Source: G965215055 sp965215055
GTDB taxonomy: Bacteria > Pseudomonadota > Gammaproteobacteria > UBA4575
NCBI GenBank assembly: GCA_965215055.1
Contig: OZ244046.1
Location: forward strand, 806,001-870,000
Direction of reading: 5' to 3'
Length of the DNA: 64,000 nucleotides
Shown: in pieces, positions 15,807 to 24,709 of the stretch
How positions within the stretch are numbered: the stretch's first letter is position 1
How the letters are laid out: each line of letters starts with the position of its first letter
The notes under the pieces: generated by a model
What the model saw: only the letters and a program-made list of their open reading frames with translations
Database searches by the model: none
Told to the model about the DNA's origin: nothing
Program-made: the position numbers and the translations under genes

Positions 15807-18377
15807 ATGGCCGTCTTGAAAAAGAAAAGGGCTTTTACCTGGTCGACCATTACATACGGTTTACTATTTTTTATATTGGTGACTTTCAGTGCCGCCCAGA
15901 CATCGGTGGCAGAATCCGAAGAAGAGTTCATCGGAGAAATCGACGTTGTTGCTACCGGCACACGCCTGCGGACTCGTTCGGTGCATGATTCCCCGGCACC
16001 CATTGATATAATACAGGGTGAAAATATACGTAACCAGGGTGCTAGCGACTTGGCTGATCTCGTTCGCAATATCGTGCCTTCGTTCAACGTCAATACCCAA
16101 TCCATCGCCGATGCGTCAACACTTGTCCGCCCCATCAACCTGCGTGGTCTGCCTTCCGACCATACCCTGGTCCTGGTGAACGGCAAGCGCCGCCACCGTG
16201 CCTCGGTTATTCACTGGAACTCTGGAAATAACGCATCCAAAGGTGCCCAGGGGCCGGATATCTCGGTCATTCCCACAATTGCGCTGGAGCGAATGGAGGT
16301 ATTGCGTGACAGTGCATCGGCGCAGTACGGCTCGGACGCCATCGCCGGCGTGATGAATTTCATTCTCAAGGACGACGCTGAAGGTGGTGCTCTCGAAGTA
16401 AAATATGGCCGGTACAACGAGGACAGCAGTGAAAATGCTTATACGGTAACCGGCAATATAGGCCTGCCTTTTACCAGTCGCGGCTTTGTCAACGCCAGCT
16501 TCGAATACAGTGAAGCCGACGAAACCGATCGCTCTTCACCGCGTAACGATGCCGTTGAACTGATTGAGGCTGGTAACGAGTACGTTGACCCGGTCCCTCA
16601 GAACTGGGGCAGCCCGGAAGTGAATGATGACCTCAAGACTATTATCAACCTTGGCCTGGAACTGGACGACAGCAAGGAATTCTACATGTTCGGTAATTAC
16701 GCCTCTAAAGAAGTGGATGGCAGCTTCTTTTTTCGTAATCCGGGTGTTCTCGGAGGAGGTCGTGTAGGCGTATTTGTAGACAGCAGCGAGATGACGCATC
16801 TGATAGGCAACCTCAACCCGGGTGGCGGTATTGATTGTAATACCGTCGTTAGCTTGCATGACTATGGTGGAGTACCTGAATACAATGGTTTCGAGGATAC
16901 CTGTTACACACACCTCTCGAGGTTTCCCGGTGGGTTTACACCGCGGTTTGGTGCCGATATAGAGGACGCCTCGCTGGTGGCTGGTCTGCGTGGTGAATTG
17001 GACAACGGCTTCAGTTATGACCTGAGCGCAAGTTTTGGCTATAACGATGCCGATTTCTTTCTCTACAATACCCTTAATTCATCGCTGGGCGAGGCTTCGC
17101 CAACCTCATTTGATCCCGGTGATTACACCCAGACCGAATACAGTTTCAATGCCGATTTCAGCTACCCGGTAGCAGTCGACGGCTTTGCCTCCGACCTCAA
17201 CGTTGCGGGTGGCCTGGAATACCGTGTTGAAGATTTTGAAATTACCGCCGGTGATACAGCCTCTTGGGAAGAAGGAGAATTGTTCGACCAGGGATTTAGC
17301 GTTGGCTCCAATGGTTTCCCGGGGTTCAGTCCGGATATTTCCGGTGACTGGGACCGCGAGAACCATGCAGCTTACCTGGACATGGAAGCTGACGTAACCG
17401 ATAACTGGCTGGTTGGAGTCGCTGTGCGTTTCGAGGACTTTGAAGACTTTGGTACCACCACTAATGGTAAGCTTTCCACCCGTTTTGATGTAACCGACCG
17501 ACTGGGTCTGCGTGCCACTTATGGTACCGGTTTCCGCGCACCCACGCCAGGACAGTCCAATGCCTCCAATATCTCGACTACGTGCGTATCTGATGGCGTC
17601 GGTGGGTGCAAGTTGGTGAACCAGGGAACAATCCCTGCCAATAGCGCGGTTGCCCAGGAAGTTGGCGCCAGTGAGCTAGGAGAGGAAGAGTCCACCAGTT
17701 GGGGTGCTGGAGTGGTATTTCAGGGGCAGAACTGGGGCATAACTATCGACTACTTCAACATCGAGGTAGATGACCGGATTGCCCTTTCAAGGGCATACAC
17801 ACTAACCCCGGAAGAGAAAGAAAAACTCATTGCGGAAGGTGTTACAGGCGCGGGTGACCTTTCGGAGTTTCGATTCTTTACAAATGACCTGGATACCGAA
17901 AACAAGGGCTTTGACGTGGTGATGAACTACTCAGGAGAGTGGTTTAGAAATGGCATCACCGATCTCAGCCTTGCCTACAACTATACCGATACGAAAGTCA
18001 AAAGCTACACGCTTGGTGTTCTGAATGAAAATCGCATCAAGGAACTGGAAGAAAGCTTACCTGAAAAACGCCTCAATGTAACCGCGACTCACCGGACGGG
18101 CGACTGGCGCTTTTTGCTGCGCTACAACTGGACGGATGACTGGTATGACGGAGACATTGATAAAGCAACCTATGATGGCTACTGGACGGTGGATGCCGAA
18201 GCCAGCTACTCTTTCAACAATGGATTGACCCTGATGGTTGGTGGCACCAACGTCACGGACGAAACACCCGATAGAAGCGTTATCGAGGACGTAGTTGGCC
18301 AACGTTACAACTCGTATGCGCCACTAGGTTTTAATGGTGCCTTCTACTACGGCCGCCTCGTGTATGACTTTTTCTGA
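15807..18377 (+). CDS. TonB-dependent outer-membrane receptor, large
   Basis: An 856-residue receptor: N-terminal signal/anchor (to about residue 35), plug domain (GTRLRTRSVHDSPAPIDII..., TLVLVNGKRRHRAS, ERMEVLRDSASAQYGSDAIAGVMNFIL) and a barrel ending in a Phe (LVYDFF), the usual C-terminus. The ATG at 15807 follows GGGAGGT by six bases. It lies about 110 bases downstream of the ABC importer genes on the same strand, suggesting that it brings the importer's substrate across the outer membrane. The substrate is unknown; the sequence resembles catecholate-type or carbohydrate-type receptors only in general. Confidence 0.87.
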   Translation: MAVLKKKRAFTWSTITYGLLFFILVTFSAAQTSVAESEEEFIGEIDVVATGTRLRTRSVHDSPAPIDIIQGENIRNQGASDLADLVRNIVPSFNVNTQSIADASTLVRPINLRGLPSDHTLVLVNGKRRHRASVIHWNSGNNASKGAQGPDISVIPTIALERMEVLRDSASAQYGSDAIAGVMNFILKDDAEGGALEVKYGRYNEDSSENAYTVTGNIGLPFTSRGFVNASFEYSEADETDRSSPRNDAVELIEAGNEYVDPVPQNWGSPEVNDDLKTIINLGLELDDSKEFYMFGNYASKEVDGSFFFRNPGVLGGGRVGVFVDSSEMTHLIGNLNPGGGIDCNTVVSLHDYGGVPEYNGFEDTCYTHLSRFPGGFTPRFGADIEDASLVAGLRGELDNGFSYDLSASFGYNDADFFLYNTLNSSLGEASPTSFDPGDYTQTEYSFNADFSYPVAVDGFASDLNVAGGLEYRVEDFEITAGDTASWEEGELFDQGFSVGSNGFPGFSPDISGDWDRENHAAYLDMEADVTDNWLVGVAVRFEDFEDFGTTTNGKLSTRFDVTDRLGLRATYGTGFRAPTPGQSNASNISTTCVSDGVGGCKLVNQGTIPANSAVAQEVGASELGEEESTSWGAGVVFQGQNWGITIDYFNIEVDDRIALSRAYTLTPEEKEKLIAEGVTGAGDLSEFRFFTNDLDTENKGFDVVMNYSGEWFRNGITDLSLAYNYTDTKVKSYTLGVLNENRIKELEESLPEKRLNVTATHRTGDWRFLLRYNWTDDWYDGDIDKATYDGYWTVDAEASYSFNNGLTLMVGGTNVTDETPDRSVIEDVVGQRYNSYAPLGFNGAFYYGRLVYDFF

Positions 18378-18404
18378 TCCAAAAGCAGAGTATTCGTTGC
18401 CCCG

Positions 18405-19283
18405 CTAAATACGCTCACGCACGCCTATAAACGTGTCCATCAACCCCAACAGGATAACGACGAGCAGTGCCTGCGGCATAAAGATCACCAGCACGTAGAC
18501 GGCAGTCAGCCATATCCTTCTCCTGGTCATTACGGCTGTAACGGTGTGTATCACCGCCATTCCCTGTAACAGGAAAAGAATACCGGCGATACCGCATAGC
18601 TGCATGGCGAATAGCGACTTCGTAACAAGCGCCCAGGTGCCTGACAGTGCAGCGATGATCGCCAGCACCTTGCCAAGCTGTATTTCACGAAAGTCTTGCC
18701 GGAAACGTCCAGACCCGGTAACCAGGCAATACCACCAGTAACCCAGCAACAGTACACCGCTGTATGTCAGGACGGCGGTGGCAATCAGTATGCCAGTCAT
18801 AAACCGAGCGCTTTGCTGGATGAACTGATGGGGTTGTTGCACAAACATGCCCTGCATTATGGGCAACAAGACCTGCTGCAGCACCCCTTCCCAAAATTGA
18901 TCAAAGGTCGGAAAAAAAAGCACTATATCTAAAAACGTCAGCACACCAAGCACTGCGGCCGCCTGGAGCGAGAACGACAGTGATCGAGTAAGGTCCAAGA
19001 TGCCCGCCAGTACGATGGCAGGAAGTAATTGCACGGCCACCATTACTGCCACCAAACCCATCTGCCCCAACAGGAAATAACTGCATATCGACAGGGCAAG
19101 TGCACACATTGCAGCGGTTACAAAACCCCTTGCAGTGCCTTGATGCAAGGTAATCAATACAATTGCAGCGGCACTTACCAGCACACTCAAAGGTAGCATG
19201 AACCCCAGCAACGAAAATCCGAATACGACCGTAAAGGCAGGAAGCTGTCCGGATACGACAAAGCTGGCAAAGCGCTGCATCAT
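18405..19283 (-). CDS. Polytopic membrane protein, YybS/DUF2232-like
   Basis: A 292-residue protein with about eight or nine hydrophobic helices and few charged residues. The layout, with small helices at the N-terminus and FLLQGMAVIHTVTAVM near the C-terminus, resembles the YybS/DUF2232 family, whose function is not known. The ATG at 19283 is selected; the open frame continues upstream into the adjacent reductase gene but has no convincing start there. It is probably cotranscribed with the reductase. Confidence 0.6.
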   Translation of the reverse strand: MMQRFASFVVSGQLPAFTVVFGFSLLGFMLPLSVLVSAAAIVLITLHQGTARGFVTAAMCALALSICSYFLLGQMGLVAVMVAVQLLPAIVLAGILDLTRSLSFSLQAAAVLGVLTFLDIVLFFPTFDQFWEGVLQQVLLPIMQGMFVQQPHQFIQQSARFMTGILIATAVLTYSGVLLLGYWWYCLVTGSGRFRQDFREIQLGKVLAIIAALSGTWALVTKSLFAMQLCGIAGILFLLQGMAVIHTVTAVMTRRRIWLTAVYVLVIFMPQALLVVILLGLMDTFIGVRERI

Positions 19284-19311
19284 TCCCTGGTATTCGTTCC
19301 TGGTCCAGGCC

Positions 19312-20307
19312 TCATGCCTTGCCAATCTCCACGAGTATCCGACCCTGAACCTCATTACGTAAAAGTCTTTCAAACGCGCCTGGTAAATCCTTCAGCCCTA
19401 CCGTTTGCGCGTGAATCCTGTCAATGTGATCCGGACGCAAATCATCCCCCAGGCGTTGCCAAATCAGCCTGCGCAACTCCTGTGGGCAATTGGACGAGCT
19501 TACACCCAGCAGGTTCACGCCCCGAATAATAAATGGCATCACCGACAGCTCAAACGAAGTACCACCTGCAACCCCCACACTGACTACGTTGCCCCACGAT
19601 TTAGTGGCGCGTACAAGGCTGCTCAACGTCTGCCCTCCCACGTTGTCAATTGCCCCGGCCCAACGCACTGTCTCCAGCAGACCGTCACCGACGTTCAACT
19701 GCTCCCGCTCAACCACTTTTGCAGCGCCAAGCGCATACAGGTATTCATGCGCTTCCCTGGTGCCCGTTACAGCGATGACCTCATAATCGAGCTTATGCAA
19801 GAGATCAACGGCAAAACTTCCTACGCCGCCACTGGCACCCGTTACGGCAATTGCTCCATCCCCCACCTGCTGATTGTTTTGTTGCATCAGGTGAACACAT
19901 AATGCCGCCGTAAACCCCGCCGTACCGATAATCATCGCTTGGTCCAGGTTCAATCCCTCCGGCAGAGGCATTACCAACTGTGCTGGCACGCGCGCCAACT
20001 CCGCATAACCGCCATCACGCACTTCGCTCAAACCACTGCCGTTGACAATAACCTTGTCTCCTTCCGTAAACCCGGTATCAGAAGACTCGACAACTTCACC
20101 AGCGAGGTCTATACCGCCTACCAGCGGAGAACGCCTCAAAATTTTGGCAGTACCGGTCGCCGCGAGGGCGTCTTTGTAATTGATACTTGAATAACGCACA
20201 CGTATAACAACTTCACCCGGCGACAGATCATCCAGGCTCAACTGTTCAACCCCACTGCGCCTGGCCTCATCACTCGCGTAGATGCGAAAAGCCGAAAACC
20301 TTTTCAT
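19312..20307 (-). CDS. acuI: Acryloyl-CoA reductase-like zinc-free MDR oxidoreductase (AcuI/YhdH family)
   Basis: This 331-residue medium-chain dehydrogenase/reductase contains the family motifs YSSINYKDALAATG, VGGIDLAGEV, and the Rossmann glycine loop VTGASGGVGSFAVDLL. It lacks the metal ligands of zinc alcohol dehydrogenases. AcuI/YhdH enzymes use NADPH to reduce acryloyl-CoA, a toxic intermediate of propionate or DMSP metabolism. The substrate here is inferred from family only; a quinone-oxidoreductase role cannot be excluded. Confidence 0.82.
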   Translation of the reverse strand: MKRFSAFRIYASDEARRSGVEQLSLDDLSPGEVVIRVRYSSINYKDALAATGTAKILRRSPLVGGIDLAGEVVESSDTGFTEGDKVIVNGSGLSEVRDGGYAELARVPAQLVMPLPEGLNLDQAMIIGTAGFTAALCVHLMQQNNQQVGDGAIAVTGASGGVGSFAVDLLHKLDYEVIAVTGTREAHEYLYALGAAKVVEREQLNVGDGLLETVRWAGAIDNVGGQTLSSLVRATKSWGNVVSVGVAGGTSFELSVMPFIIRGVNLLGVSSSNCPQELRRLIWQRLGDDLRPDHIDRIHAQTVGLKDLPGAFERLLRNEVQGRILVEIGKA

Positions 20308-20325
20308 TGGATATGCTCGTTCTCT

Positions 20326-21456
20326 TCAGGTGAACAGCATCGCATACAACTGCTTTGCCCTGGTCAGAGTATCTTCACCGACCGGTGCCAAGTTACAAAA
20401 ATGGCCCATTTTTCTTTTTGGACGTGCCTCTTTTTTTCCGTACAGGTGGAGTTTCACGTTTTGGTCTCGCATGATTTTTAACCAGTCAGGAGGATGGCTG
20501 TCCTGCCAGATTTCTCCCAGCAGATTAACCATGGTTACAGCACTGTGGACATTCGGGTTACCCAGTGGCAATCCGCATATCGCCCTCACCTGTTGTTCAA
20601 ACTGCGAGGTATAACAGGCATCAATAGTAAAATGACCGCTGTTGTGCGTGCGGGGAGCCATCTCATTAAAAAAGAGATTTCCATCCTCGTCTACAAAAAA
20701 TTCCACTGCCAACACCCCGCAATACTCCAGGTCATCCGCAATTGCCCGTGCGTGAGAAGCCGCCAATTGTTGAAGCTTTTCATCCACGGTTGCCGGCACC
20801 GTGCTGGTGAACAATATGCCATCTTCATGCACGTTCTCCGCGGTTGGGAAAAGGCTCGTCTCCCCTGTAAAAGAACGCGCCAGCACCACGGAAATCTCCG
20901 CAGCCAGATCAATCTTCTGTTCGAAGACGCACTCCACGGAATTCAACCCCTGCCAGGCTTGCAGACCATCTTCCAGCGTGCGCACGACGACCTGACCTTT
21001 CCCATCGTAACCCAGGCTTGCAGTCTTGAGTATCAACGGTCCAGTATTGCCACTAAACAATTCCGTCACGTCCTGCTCATTTCTTACGGCGTGAAAAGGC
21101 GTCGTGGCAATGCCCAGGGACTGCACGTATTCTTTTTCTCTTATCCTGTTCTGGGCAATTTCAACGGCGCGCGCGTTTGGACACACACGACATTGCCCTT
21201 CAAGCTGCACCAGTGCCTCGGCAGGAACGTTTTCAAACTCAATAGTGACGACTGCGCATTTTCGCCTCATGGTCTCAAGCGCACGCACGTCGTCGTAACC
21301 CGCCCGTAGATGCAAATGTGCAATTTCACCGGCCGGGCTGGAAGAGTCAGGGTCCAGTACGACAACCCGGTAGCCCATTGCCGTAGCCGCATGCACGAAC
21401 ATGCGACCGAGTTGACCACCACCCATCATGCCGAGCGTGGCACCTGGTAGTATCAT
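20326..21456 (-). CDS. purK: 5-(carboxyamino)imidazole ribonucleotide synthase
   Basis: An ATP-grasp enzyme (376 residues) that carboxylates AIR with bicarbonate and ATP in purine synthesis. It starts with the family pattern MILPGATLGMMGGGQLGRMFVHAA; other motifs are PLILKTASLGYDGKGQ, CVFEQKIDLAAEISV and FNEMAPRTHNSGH. It follows purE by two bases. The product is handed to PurE. Confidence 0.95.
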   Translation of the reverse strand: MILPGATLGMMGGGQLGRMFVHAATAMGYRVVVLDPDSSSPAGEIAHLHLRAGYDDVRALETMRRKCAVVTIEFENVPAEALVQLEGQCRVCPNARAVEIAQNRIREKEYVQSLGIATTPFHAVRNEQDVTELFSGNTGPLILKTASLGYDGKGQVVVRTLEDGLQAWQGLNSVECVFEQKIDLAAEISVVLARSFTGETSLFPTAENVHEDGILFTSTVPATVDEKLQQLAASHARAIADDLEYCGVLAVEFFVDEDGNLFFNEMAPRTHNSGHFTIDACYTSQFEQQVRAICGLPLGNPNVHSAVTMVNLLGEIWQDSHPPDWLKIMRDQNVKLHLYGKKEARPKRKMGHFCNLAPVGEDTLTRAKQLYAMLFT

Positions 21457-21458
21457 AC

Positions 21459-21947
21459 TTAGTCGGGCAATCGGGTATTAAGTGACCTGGAAGTCTGCGC
21501 GGCGCGGAATTCATCAAGTCTTTCTTTCAGCCCCGCGTCACTGGCCGCCAGCATTGCAACTGCAAACAAACCGGCATTAGCGGCACCGGCCTTGCCTATG
21601 GCAAAAGTTGCTACCGGTACGCCTTTCGGCATCTGCACGATGGAATAGAGTGAATCCTGGCCGGACAGATGCTTACCCGCAACAGGGACACCCAGTACCG
21701 GCACGGTCGTCATTGCTGCCACCATACCAGGAAGATGTGCAGCCCCCCCTGCCCCCGCGATAATACACGTGATACCACGTTCGGCGGCAGAACGGGCAAA
21801 CTCCGCCATCAAATCAGGCGTACGATGCGCCGAGACTATGCGCTTTTCATAACGTACGTTAAACTCATCGAGGACGTGCGCAGCAGCCTGCATTACCGGC
21901 CAGTCGCTATCACTGCCCATGATCAGACTTACTTGCGGAGCGTCCAT
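21459..21947 (-). CDS. purE: N5-carboxyaminoimidazole ribonucleotide mutase
   Basis: A 162-residue class I PurE that moves the carboxyl group to give CAIR. Motifs MGSDSDWPVM, SAHRTPD, IAGAGGAAHLPGMVAA and PVLGVPV are intact. Stop and purK start are separated by two bases. The purC gene is transcribed divergently from about 100 bases away, so purine genes flank a common promoter region. Confidence 0.96.
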   Translation of the reverse strand: MDAPQVSLIMGSDSDWPVMQAAAHVLDEFNVRYEKRIVSAHRTPDLMAEFARSAAERGITCIIAGAGGAAHLPGMVAAMTTVPVLGVPVAGKHLSGQDSLYSIVQMPKGVPVATFAIGKAGAANAGLFAVAMLAASDAGLKERLDEFRAAQTSRSLNTRLPD

Positions 21948-22049
21948 TTTCTCTGTCCTTGAACGTTATCAGGAAAAGTGCGCATTTTGACTTACGCTGT
22001 TGAATAAAACCAGTGTATAACATGAAATTAATCAGTCAGAAACAACAAA

Positions 22050-22958
22050 GTGCTATTTGAATCCAACCTGAAATCCCTGAAAAGGCTCTACCGAGGCAAG
22101 GTCAGGGACATGTATCAAGTCGACTCTGAACACATGCTGATCGTCGCCAGCGACCGCCTTTCCGCCTTTGACGTGGTATTACCGGACGCCATCCCCAAAA
22201 AAGGCATGGTGCTTACCACGTTATCCAATTTCTGGTTTCACCGATTCTCGGGCAAGATCAAGAACCACCTCAGCAACATCAGCCTTACGGACGTCATCCA
22301 TGATCCGCAGGAACTGGCAACGGTACAGGGCCGTAGCGTTATTGTACGCAAGTTGCAGGCACTACCCTTTGAAGCCATCGTGCGTGGTTATGTGATCGGA
22401 TCCGGTTGGAAGGAATACCAGGGCTCCGGCTCAATTTGCGGCGTTGCGCTTCCTCGCAACCTGATGCTCGCACAGCAACTGGAACAGCCGATATTTACTC
22501 CATCGACCAAGGCACAGGTCCACGAACATGATATAAACGTAAGCTTTGCCGAGGTCGTCAACCTGGTTGGTCACGACGTTGCTGCAGCAGTGCGGGATAC
22601 GAGTTTGCAAATCTATCGGCAAGCCGCTGAGTATGCCTACGCGCGCGGAATAATTATTGCCGATACCAAGTTTGAATTCGGCCTGGACGAAAATGAGGAT
22701 ATCGTCCTGATAGATGAGGCATTGACACCTGATTCATCACGCTTTTGGCCACGGGATTCTTATACCCCCGGCGTTAATCCGGATAGCTTCGATAAACAAT
22801 ACGTACGCGATTACCTGGAGACACTGAACTGGGACAAAAAAGCACCTGCACCGCATCTACCTGCGGAGGTAATAGAAAATACCAGTAAAAAATACTTGCA
22901 GGCCTGTGAAATACTTACTGGAATCACACTCCAGGTAAGCGGCAAAAATGGCCAGTAG
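22050..22958 (+). CDS. purC: Phosphoribosylaminoimidazole-succinocarboxamide synthase
   Basis: A 302-residue SAICAR synthase of the longer, yeast-like type, with GKVRDMYQVD, VVASDRLSAFDVVLPDAIPKKG (starting IVASDR), EAIVRGYVIGSGWKEYQ and DEALTPDSSRFWP. It starts with GTG at 22050 and overlaps the bioD start by 11 bases. Its usual gammaproteobacterial position after bamC is not kept; bamC is at 61.5 kb. Confidence 0.95.
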   Translation: MLFESNLKSLKRLYRGKVRDMYQVDSEHMLIVASDRLSAFDVVLPDAIPKKGMVLTTLSNFWFHRFSGKIKNHLSNISLTDVIHDPQELATVQGRSVIVRKLQALPFEAIVRGYVIGSGWKEYQGSGSICGVALPRNLMLAQQLEQPIFTPSTKAQVHEHDINVSFAEVVNLVGHDVAAAVRDTSLQIYRQAAEYAYARGIIIADTKFEFGLDENEDIVLIDEALTPDSSRFWPRDSYTPGVNPDSFDKQYVRDYLETLNWDKKAPAPHLPAEVIENTSKKYLQACEILTGITLQVSGKNGQ

Positions 22959-23658
22959 CGTTAAACAATTGAATACGGATGGAAAAGGCCTGTTTATCAC
23001 CGGCACGGACACCGGTGTTGGCAAGACTTATATCGGCACCCAACTCGTCGCTTCGCTGCACAACAACGATATTCAAGTCGTGCCGCGCAAGCCGATTGAA
23101 TCCGGCTGTCAGTCAACCGGCGGGGAGCTTATTCCCCATGACGCACATCTGTACCTTGAGGCCACACATGGAAAAATACCGCTTGCAGAAATCTGCCCCT
23201 ATCGTTTCGCGCCAGCCATATCCCCGCAACGTGCCGCGCGGCTGGCCCATCGGCCCGTGTTGCTGGAGGATGTCGTGAAAGCGTGTACTGCGAACGTTAC
23301 GCCTGGTGACTTCCTGGTCGTTGAAGGAGCGGGAGGGTTTTATTCACCCCTGTGCGAGGACGGCAGCAACGCAGACCTTGCGGAAAAACTGCACCTGCCC
23401 ATCCTGCTGGTAGCCGAGGACAGGCTGGGATGTCTCAACCATATCCTGCTGACTGCCGAAGCGATCCACAAGCGAGGCTTGTCATTATGTGCAATAGTAC
23501 TAAATCAAAAAGAGGTATGCATGGATGAAGCAATAAACAACTTCGAAGATTTAACCATGCTGCTCGATTGTCCGATCTATCAATTTTCTCACGATGAAAT
23601 CTTTACAGCAGATGCAGGTAAATCACAAGCGATGCTGCAAACCATTTTTCATACTTGA
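22948..23658 (+). CDS. bioD: Dethiobiotin synthetase
   Basis: A 236-residue P-loop enzyme that closes the ureido ring of dethiobiotin using ATP and CO2. The Walker motif GTDTGVGKT, the substrate lysine in PRKPIESG and VVEGAGGFYSPL are present. It starts inside the end of purC (11-base overlap). No other bio genes occur in the window. Confidence 0.93.
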   Translation: MASSVKQLNTDGKGLFITGTDTGVGKTYIGTQLVASLHNNDIQVVPRKPIESGCQSTGGELIPHDAHLYLEATHGKIPLAEICPYRFAPAISPQRAARLAHRPVLLEDVVKACTANVTPGDFLVVEGAGGFYSPLCEDGSNADLAEKLHLPILLVAEDRLGCLNHILLTAEAIHKRGLSLCAIVLNQKEVCMDEAINNFEDLTMLLDCPIYQFSHDEIFTADAGKSQAMLQTIFHT

Positions 23659-23726
23659 ATGGGTATTGATAAAACTTTGTCCAATATAATCGTTGGCTTA
23701 TTGGCTTTTCCTTTTATTCTCAATCT

Positions 23727-23888
23727 TTACCCTACCACTTCGCAGCTAAAATAGTACTGCACTTCATTATATGAAAACCTGTCTTTTGCACTACAAAACT
23801 GACGAGCAGAACTTCTATATACATCAATAGTTGCACGTTCCGGTTTTAGTACTGCTATGACAAGTACGCCCTCGACCTCTTTAGGTTT
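23727..23888 (-). pseudogene. 3' fragment of a small gene next to the transposon (possible interrupted gene)
   Basis: On the minus strand an open frame runs outward from the left end of the transposon and encodes 53 residues (KPKEVEGVLVIAVLKPERAT...FSCEVVG) before a TAA at 23727. It has protein-like composition but no start codon outside the element. Together with the 5' fragment at the other end (26480-26553, same strand) it may be one small gene split by the insertion. I do not recognise the family. Confidence 0.4.
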
Positions 23889-23913
23889 GGGAATTATTAA
23901 GATTAGTTGACAA
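23889..23913 (+). repeat. Left terminal inverted repeat of the transposon
   Basis: The 25 bases start GGGAATTATTAAGATTAG and end TTGACAA on the + strand; they are identical to the reverse complement of 26455-26479. Identity stops abruptly on both sides. Confidence 0.92.
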
Positions 23914-23921
23914 GGTAGGTT

Positions 23922-24086
23922 TTACTCTACCTCTTCAATAGACGGGTTGCCCTTGCGATCCACCCTCATTTTGAACTTGCGTTGTAGGTCTTTCTTGGTC
24001 GGTTTCGGTGGCCGTTTGTGCGGAACTGGCCCCAAGCTCATTAAGATTTTAGCTGCCTTTTCAAGTTTCTTTTCGTTTATTGGCAT
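23922..24086 (-). CDS. Small basic protein (54 residues), last gene of the transposon operon
   Basis: The ATG at 24086 lies within the last codons of the endonuclease gene (10-base overlap) and the TAA lies 8 bases inside the left inverted repeat. The protein is lysine-rich (MPINEKKLEKAAKIL..., VPHKRPPKPTKKDLQRKFK) with an acidic tail (IEEVE). The tight packing and sensible composition support a real gene. A control protein, an immunity factor or a transposition accessory are all possible; no helix-turn-helix is obvious. Confidence 0.6.
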   Translation of the reverse strand: MPINEKKLEKAAKILMSLGPVPHKRPPKPTKKDLQRKFKMRVDRKGNPSIEEVE

Positions 24087-24709
24087 CTCGGAGCCTCCAT
24101 CCAGAAATCATCCCACCTTTTACATGGATTGTAATCTGGTTTATGTTTAATCCAGTTAATTTTGATTTTCAGTGTTTCCTCGTGTTGAAGAAGTTTTGTT
24201 CTAGCTGGTGAAGCAATGCTTACTCCTCTATGGTTTGTTCCTACTTTCGCATCCAAGTAGGAACTCCTACCTACTTCATCCATTACCTTTCTCTGGACTT
24301 CTTTCGGAATATAAAAAACGCTCTCCTTGTTCTTGCCCCAGAATATACAAACCAAGATAATATCGTAATCTGGTTGATAGGTAAGTGCTATCTCCTCCCC
24401 TATCTTGAGAGGGTCTACCGTCCATAACACCTTTATCCCTCCATTCCCTGTAGTCGTCTTGATTGAAAGAGGCTGGCCGCATAGAAGTAAATCCGACCCA
24501 CGCGCCGTTCCTGATTCTTCCTGCGTGACTAACTCTGTTCCTAATTGGCTGGTAAGAAAACTCATCAGGATGTTTTCTCGGACTATTCCAACAGCAGGAT
24601 TTCCTTTCGGCATTTCCATGTTTGCCATCTCAAACGCTAAAGGCAATTTTGCCTGAAGCAGGGTTATGCTTTGATCGTTTTCGAACAACTTCAGGAGACA
24701 GTCGTTCAT
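24077..24709 (-). CDS. Putative type II restriction endonuclease (possibly ThaI-like)
   Basis: From the ATG at 24709 the frame gives 210 residues (MNDCLLKLFENDQ...). The segment GSDLLLCGQPLSIKTTTG has the layout of a PD-(D/E)xK nuclease core (Asp, then hydrophobic strand, then Ile-Lys). Its position directly after a methyltransferase with an ATGA overlap is typical of type II systems. A resemblance to the ThaI (CGCG) group is a weak impression only. In the sequence as given, the methyltransferase frame runs into this one without a stop because of the 13-G tract. Confidence 0.68.
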   Translation of the reverse strand: MNDCLLKLFENDQSITLLQAKLPLAFEMANMEMPKGNPAVGIVRENILMSFLTSQLGTELVTQEESGTARGSDLLLCGQPLSIKTTTGNGGIKVLWTVDPLKIGEEIALTYQPDYDIILVCIFWGKNKESVFYIPKEVQRKVMDEVGRSSYLDAKVGTNHRGVSIASPARTKLLQHEETLKIKINWIKHKPDYNPCKRWDDFWMEAPRCQ

